Source: Marvania coccoides (lineage: Eukaryota; Chlorophyta; Trebouxiophyceae; Chlorellales; Chlorellaceae). From it: a stretch of DNA of 64,000 bases. The position numbers were made by a program, and so were the translations under genes. Every line of letters begins with the position of its first letter. Positions within the stretch are counted from its first letter, which is position 1. Shown here piece after piece: positions 58,448 to 64,000 of this stretch. The DNA is taken from the NCBI GenBank assembly GCA_963854735.1, contig OY978098.1, positions 620,001-684,000 on the forward strand. The letters run 5' to 3'. Below the pieces are notes generated by a model that had not been told where the DNA came from, made no database searches, and was given only the letters and a program-made list of their open reading frames with translations.

Positions 58448-59332
58448 ATGGTGGCCCGCTCCGTCTTTGCGTTTGCTCTGCTGCTCCTTGGGACGGCACA
58501 TGCCAGTCGCCAGGTACGCGATTCCTCCTTTTTCACCGCAAACTGGCGCATAGCACAGTTAAAATATAATGATTGAATTGAAAATCTGGTCATATGCGCT
58601 GGAGAGCCTCAGTTCACGAGTGGTCACATCTTCCACAATAAGAAATTGCACTTGACTATTGGGGGCTTCTCCCCAACACCAACCAAGCAGCTATGGTAAA
58701 ATAAAGTCGCCCCCCCTCTTCCCATACAGTTGCTGGCCCCTACCTGTACCAAGCCAGACATGACAAAGCTGCACGTCGTCGACAGCACTGTGACTATGAT
58801 CCTGAAGGGCACCGGCCGTCGGGTTTTCTGGTGCAACGACAGTAAGTTACAAGCATCTTGTGTTTTTATCCCTGTTTGACTTCATTGACACGTCGTCGGG
58901 GGAAATGTCCTGTTGACTCTCTCTCACTTCCACCCTCTTCTCTATCCTCTCGCTGCAGGTAAGTTTGAGTACAACGGCAAAGGGAAGCTGCATGGCGATA
59001 CCCAAGTCAAGCTGGAGAGTTTGGACGGCCAGTGGACCGGAAAGCTTTCTTACGGCGCTCAGGACGGGCAGCCCAGGTGGACGCTTAGGAACAAGGTCAC
59101 CGGGAAGAAGATCTCCGTGCAAGCTGAGCAGAAACCCCAGGTGCGGAGGGTCTCTCCCTCCGGGCAGCCCCTCACCTGGGACCGTCGCAAGGTGGTGAAG
59201 GCAACCGGCGTGAAGGCCAACTATGTCATCCGCAGCAACACTAAAAGCGGGCCTCTCCCTACCAGCTGCAAGGGCGACATCGACGCCCACGTGCCGCTTT
59301 CCGCCATCTACAAGTTCGTGGCGTGCTTTTGA
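58448..59332 (+). CDS. Secreted protein, tandem paralog A, unclear family
   Basis: Exons 58448-58513, 58730-58841, 58959-59332; 183 aa. A clear signal peptide (MVARSVFAFALLLLGTAHAS) occupies exon 1 with the cleavage site at its end. The mature part has GTGRRVFWCNDS, KFEYNGKGKLHGDTQVKLES, a central DGQPRWTLRNKVTGKK, and PLTWDRRKVVKA. The end is LPTSCKGDIDAHVPLSAIYK followed by FVACF. Cysteines sit near 28, 57, 167 and the C-terminus, suggesting two disulfides. The overall outline (WxxDG, S/TxGxxPTxC, vPxxAxY) is loosely like DUF3455 secreted proteins; that is an inference. Intron positions and phases equal those of paralog B. Confidence 0.75.
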
Positions 59333-59815
59333 ACGCGAGATAAAGAATGAATGAGAAAATTCGAGATTAGATCTGAACCATGACATTTTTTTAATACCAA
59401 TTTTATTCAAGTATGAATCTCATTTCTTTTGCCAAACTTTCTCTCACTTGGTTACAAAAGAAATTTTACTCTCCCTTTGCATTTCTTTATTATTTGCTAC
59501 ATCTTTCTTCATTCATCATTCAAACATATAAGAACTCTGCCACCGTCATCCCTCTCCTGCTCTGCTCTGCAGCAAGATTTCGTAGTTCAAGTCCCATGCA
59601 TCTATCTCCATTTCCCCCATGTTTACGTACCCTTTTGCAAGCTCAGATTTAACAAAATTAACTCACGGTCAACGCGCCAGGGTCAATCTTGACCGGCCAC
59701 AGCACGCGCGCCAACGTGTAAGAGCACCCAACTCACTATTGACACTCCAATAGTATATTTATTTATTCGTTTGTTTGCGTTATTGTGATTAGGGGGTTGC
59801 ACGCCGTCAGCAGCC
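59333..59815. other. Intergenic between tandem paralogs, no gene seen
   Basis: About 480 bp between the two secreted-protein genes, AT- and T-rich at the left, GC-richer at 59660-59730. No gene. Confidence 0.45.
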
Positions 59816-60604
59816 ATGAATTGCCTCCTTTTCCCTCTCGTCGTTGTGCTGGCTTTGGTGCATGTTGAAGCAGCTCGCGAGGTGCGTACCCCACGCTGCG
59901 CTCTCTTCTGTTCCATGGTACGCACAGTCTAACGCCTCTGTCTTCTTGTGCTCTGCAGCTCCAAGCCGTCCGGGCGCCGCGCGCCGCGTGCCTGAACACC
60001 CCTCTGGGTCAGCTCTACCCCACCAAGGGCCGCACAATCATTACGCTCAAGGGAAAAGGATACCGCCGCTTCTGGTGCAACAACAGTGAGTCGCTTGCGC
60101 CGGAAACCCAGCAGATCTGGAACCGCAAAATTTAACAGATCGATAGATTTTGCGAACAGATCTGCGCAACAACTTTTTTTCTCCTACCACCCATGCTCAT
60201 ACCGCTCTTGTTTCACGTTTCCAGGCAAGTTGGAGCTCAACGGCAAGGGCCTGGTGCACGGCGACGGCAAGGCCAACGTGACCAGCCCTGACGGTGTGTG
60301 GAAGGGCTTCTTCCTGTACCGCGAGGCCGACGGCCTCCCCGAGTGGACCATCACCAACCAGAAGACCGGCAATAAGCGCAAGATCATCGCCAAGGCCAAG
60401 CCCGATGCCCGCGCCCCCGCCCCCAACAAGCAGCCCTTGACCTGGGACCGCCGCAAAGTCATCTACTCTGGAGGCCCTACCCCCAAGGTGCACTGGGTTG
60501 TGCGCACCAAAACCACCAGCGGCAAGATCCCCACCAAATGCTTCGGCAACATCGACATCGATGTGCCCTTCACTGCCGTGTACCAGCTGATGACCTGCTC
60601 TTAA
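59816..60604 (+). CDS. Secreted protein, tandem paralog B, unclear family
   Basis: Exons 59816-59881, 59959-60085, 60225-60604; 190 aa. Signal peptide MNCLLFPLVVVLALVHVEAA in exon 1. It shares with paralog A the blocks FWCN(N/D)SK, LxxNGKGxxHGD, PLTWDRRKV, and the end SGKIPTKCFGNIDIDVPFTA-VY. Signal-peptide exons in both genes are exactly 66 bp, and the second introns are in phase 1 within the same Ser codon. Codon use is strongly biased to C/G-ending codons, stronger than in paralog A, suggesting high expression. Function unknown. Confidence 0.75.
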
Positions 60605-61647
60605 GCGGGTTCGTTGATTGGGTCGGTAGTTTAGACTAGCAACCCCCAAATTCAAAAGGAATAAAACAAATAAAACAACAGCAGCAGCTCGCCGTGGCCT
60701 ATTCTTTACTTTATACTTCGGACTTCCTTTTCCTATTTCCGTTTTTCTTCTTTTCGGACACTAGCACACTCCTGTTTATGCGTTTTTAACCCCAAATAAT
60801 ATTCGTTTGACCGTTCTGTTTCCAGCAGGCTACTACATCTTCCTGTGTCCCTTGCTTCACGGGTTGTTTGTTATTATTTTTGAACCATGTGTGAAGTTGC
60901 ATTGTGAGCGTTCTGCTGGCGTGTCATCTACGGATCTTAGACCATGTGGCTGCAGCGTGTTTAGTTACACCAATAATACATTCGAACTATTTTTTCCTTC
61001 TTAATACTCCCATTGACGTTTTTTAACACGACTCTCTAGATTTTTATGCTGTTCAACAAGAAACTACGTATGTAATATTTATTCGCATCAAATGGCATTG
61101 CGTGTACGACAGAGAGAGAGAGAGAGAGAGTTTGCTTGTGGTATCGAAAGAACCTGGAATAATGAGCGTCGTTGGCAGGCTTAACCAGCAGTTTGGTCCG
61201 TGCCATCGACCCTAGAAAAGAGTTTTGGGGCCTTGAGTAGGCGACGGAAAGTCTACTTTATTAAAATTGCGGCACGTGTGCTGCCAGCTAGCTAGACCCC
61301 TCTTAATATGGAACGCTGTATGCTGCAGTTTTATCTAAAGGAGAGCACAAAACAAAAAAAATCTTTCATCCTTTTGCTTGACAATAAAAAGTTCTATTAA
61401 TGGCTAGATTCTTTGACGAATGATCGAGGATGATCTTCTGCATTTAGTTACTATTTTTTCCAAATTAAACTAACGTTGTTTTTGAGAGAAATTCTGCACA
61501 GAAGGCCGGGGCACTTTTGATATTTGTCTGCCAAATTAAAACCTCTGCTCAGAAAAACACTCGGAGATTTAAATTCTAATTTAAGATCAATTTTCATATC
61601 TGCTTCCTGCCGCCGCCAGCGCTGTGGGCAAATTTCAAGAATATACG
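60605..61647. other. Intergenic with (GA)n
   Basis: About 1 kb. 'ggaataaaacaaataaaac' just after the paralog B stop could hold polyadenylation signals. A (GA) microsatellite lies at about 61110-61130. The 5' leader of the PurK-PurE gene is at the right end. No gene. Confidence 0.5.
61108..61130. repeat. (GA)n microsatellite
   Basis: About eleven GA/AG units in a row ('cagagagagagagagagaga'). Confidence 0.9.
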
Positions 61648-63779
61648 ATGCAGCCAGCCATCGTCTTCCCAGCCACTCGCGGCAGCCATCGTCCCACTGC
61701 CCAACCCAGCGGCATCTCCTGCATCTTTGGAATCGCGCCGGTATCGAGGCAGGCGCCCTCTTTTGCCCCAATGATCGCCTCTCCCTCTGCCGCCGCCGCC
61801 GCCCCTTCTCGTGCTGCCACTACCATTGCCCACGCCGCTTCCCAGCCTGCAGCTGGGCCCGCGTTCATCGTTGACACCGGCCTGCCCCGCACGGCGGTCG
61901 TCGGCGTGCTGGGCGGCGGCCAGCTGGGCAAAATGCTGGCGCAGGAGGCGGCTAAAATGGGCATAAAAATCAAGGTACTGGACCCCACCCCCGACTGCCC
62001 CGCCTCTACCGTTGCCGAGCAAGTGGTGGGCAGCTTCCGCGACGCCGAGGCGGTGCAGCGCTTCGCTGCCGGCGTTGACGTTTTAACTGTCGAGATCGAA
62101 CATATCGATGCTGATGCCATCGAGGCTGTGGCCACCGGCAGCGGCACGGAGGTGCAGCCCACGCCCGCCACGCTGCGAGTCATCCAGGACAAGTTCGTGC
62201 AGAAGAAGCACTTTGCCGCAGCAGGCGTCCCGCTGCCAGAATTTCGGGAAATCAAGTGCGGAAAATGCGCAGCCAGCGCGGGCGACGCCTTCGGCTACCC
62301 CTACATGCTCAAGTCGAAGAAGCTGGCGTACGACGGCCGCGGGAACGCCGTGGTGGACTCCCCAGAGGGGATTGAGGCGGCGGTGGCGGCTCTGGGCGGC
62401 TATGAAAGGGGGCTTTACGCTGAGAAATGGGTGCCCTTTGTGTGCGAGCTGGCGGCCATGGTAGTGCGCTCTCGCGACGGTACCGTGGCTTCCTACCCCG
62501 TGGTGCAGACCATTCACAAGGACAACATTTGCCACACCACCGAGGCCCCGGCGCTGGTGGGTAATTTATCATTATTGGTTTACCGTCCGATACAAAAATA
62601 AAGAGCTCCCATTGAACTTACGTTTCCCCCTCCTTTTCATGCTGAAGAATTTGTTCTATCATAGCAATTTTGGGGGTTTAATTTTCAACTCAAAGCCGGC
62701 GGTTTTCTTCTTTTCTCTTTTCTCAGGTGCCAGCGGGCGTGGCTGACGCCGCCAAAAAAGCAGCTGAGGGCGCCATCGAGTGCCTGGAGGGCGCAGGCGT
62801 GTTCGGCGTGGAGCTGTTCCTCCTCCCTGACGGCAGCATCTTGCTCAACGAGGTCGCCCCCCGCCCCCACAACTCAGGGCACTACACAATCGAAGCGTGC
62901 GGCATGTCACAGTATGAGGCGCACCTGCGGGCGATCCTGGGGTGGCCCCTGGGCGACACTGGCCTCAAAGTGGGGTCCTCAATCATGCTGAACGTGCTGG
63001 GCGAGGCCGACGGCGAAGCGGGCACAGCAGCGGCTCACGAGCTGATGGGCCGCGCCTACCGCGTACCGGGAGCCTCCGTGCACTGGTACGGCAAAGCCTC
63101 GGTGGCCAAGCAGCGCAAGATTGGGCACGTGACGATCGTGGGGGCCACGAATGAGGAGTGCCGGCGGCGGCTGAGGGCAGTGGACGAAAGAGCAGCGGAC
63201 GCGGTGGTGGCTGCGACTGCGAGGGTGCAGGCGGAGCTGCGGGCGGCCTCGCACGGGCCTGTGGGCGGCGACGGCCCCCGCGTGGGCATTATTATGGGCT
63301 CAGACTCAGATCTGCCGACCATGCGCGCTGCCGCTGAAATTTTGGAGGATTTCGGGGTAGAGTGCGAGGTCACGGTGGTTTCTGCGCACCGCACCCCCGA
63401 GCGCATGTTTGACTACGCCAGAAACGCTCACTCCCGAGGCGTGCAGGTGATTATTGCCGGCGCTGGCGGGGCTGCTCATCTCCCAGGCATGGTGGCCGCG
63501 ATGACGCCGCTCCCCGTGATTGGGGTGCCGGTGAAGCCCGCGGGGGCGCACCTGGACGGCGTGGACGCGCTGCTGTCGATCGTGCAGATGCCCAGGGGGG
63601 TGCCGGTGGCGACAGTGGCGGTGGGCAATGCAGCCAACGCTGGGCTGTTGGCGGTGCGAATTCTGGGGTCTGCCGACGGCGCGCTGCTGGACAAGATGCT
63701 GCGGTATCAAGAGGGGATGACGCAGACGGTGCTGGCCAAGGCTGAGCGGCTGGAGACTAAAGGGTGGAGGGACTACTGA
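61648..63779 (+). CDS. Phosphoribosylaminoimidazole carboxylase, PurK-PurE fusion, plastid-type
   Basis: Exons 61648-62556 and 62727-63779; 653 aa. A purine-synthesis enzyme with two fused steps: PurK (ATP-dependent N5-carboxyaminoimidazole ribonucleotide synthetase) and PurE (mutase). The N-terminal 75 residues are rich in Ala, Ser and Arg and lack acids, fitting a chloroplast transit peptide. Pur[26 protein letters not shown], then [19 protein letters not shown]. PurE (from about residue 486): [28 protein letters not shown], and the active-site loop [20 protein letters not shown]. Plant and fungal enzymes have the same fusion. The last 18 bp including the stop are repeated just downstream. 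The start ATG is the first after an in-frame GTG. Confidence 0.96.
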
Positions 63780-63799
63780 AGGGTGGAGGGACTACTCGT
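63761..63799 (+). repeat. Short tandem duplication over the stop codon
   Basis: 'gggtggagggactact' occurs at about 63761-63776 (coding GWRDY and part of the stop) and again immediately after, separated by 'gaa'. The second copy is in the 3' UTR and does not change the protein. Confidence 0.8.
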
Positions 63800-64000
63800 G
63801 AAGAAGTTATTTTTTTAATTATAATTGATTGCGCTGCTTTTTGTTTCTACAAAATATCTTGAAACGTTTGTGACATGGGGAATATGGGGAAGTAAATAGA
63901 GGTGTCACGACACGCCACAGAGGAACAATGTGCAGCTCCAGTTGAGGTTCCCAGCCGCAGCAAGCGCCACGATGGAGGTTGCATTGAGAATCTACCTTGG
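63780..64000. other. 3' flank, window end
   Basis: 3' UTR of the PurK-PurE gene, AT-rich, then 'ggtgtcacgacacgccac' near 63901. The final 60 bp are GC-richer and may begin another gene, but nothing can be called. Confidence 0.35.

Noticed and set aside
1..64000. CRISPR arrays, operons, ribosome-binding sites, rRNA genes
   Set aside because: The window is spliceosomal-intron eukaryotic DNA; no such structures were seen.

Overview
The window is nuclear DNA from a eukaryote with short, AT-rich spliceosomal introns and GC-rich exons. Gene content points to the green lineage, most likely a green alga. The indicators are a chloroplast-type AIR carboxylase (PurK-PurE fusion), a PPR protein with a C-terminal SMR domain, a CDKF-like kinase, a DEG15-type peroxisomal processing protease, an ABCG transporter with a Cys-rich N-terminal region, NF-YC and an ACD5-like ceramide kinase. 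I cannot name the genus. Exon models were built by hand from splice signals, reading-frame continuity and family motifs. All 27 models keep an open frame across the joins, except for one in-frame TGA in the PPR gene.

Layout. 1-9.8 kb: ABCG transporter (-, 3' end outside the window), misato (+), a coiled-coil protein (+), ceramide kinase (-). 9.8-11.5 kb: degenerate DNA. 11.5-14.9 kb: a ten-exon gene for an EF-hand, single-TM, Cys-rich membrane protein that I cannot assign to a family. 15.2 kb: copy A of a dispersed repeat. 16.4-26.4 kb (all +): XPC/Rad4, lipid phosphate phosphatase, an SVIP-like p97-binding protein, an HSP20-like protein, a CDKF-like kinase. 26.7-32.5 kb: NDR kinase (-), peroxisomal SDR (+), and two small C2-domain genes pointing at each other with repeat copy B between them. 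32.7-38.4 kb: NF-YC (+), DEG15/TYSND1 (-), ALG11 (-). 39.2-47.5 kb (all -): PPR-SMR, a J-domain protein, proteasome beta4. 47.9-57 kb (all +): an R3H-associated protein, BUD13, GCN2. 57-64 kb: acyl-CoA-binding protein (-), two tandem secreted paralogs (+), PurK-PurE (+).

The genes do not form one pathway. Recurring themes are proteostasis (HSP20, SVIP-like, J protein, beta4, DEG15), RNA work (BUD13, PPR-SMR), stress and cell-cycle kinases (GCN2, NDR, CDKF) and lipid metabolism (ceramide kinase, LPP, ACBP). Several neighbours start divergently from intergenic gaps of about 250-420 bp.

The strongest unusual signals are these. Eight of 69 reconstructed introns use a GC rather than GT donor, always GCAAG or GCGAG. 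There is an in-frame TGA in the PPR-SMR gene. The EF-hand/Cys-rich membrane protein looks orphan. A divergent EF-hand-like pair sits between the two halves of the ABCG transporter. The CDKF-like kinase lacks the usual catalytic-loop lysine. There are tandem secreted paralogs of unclear family, and a new dispersed repeat.
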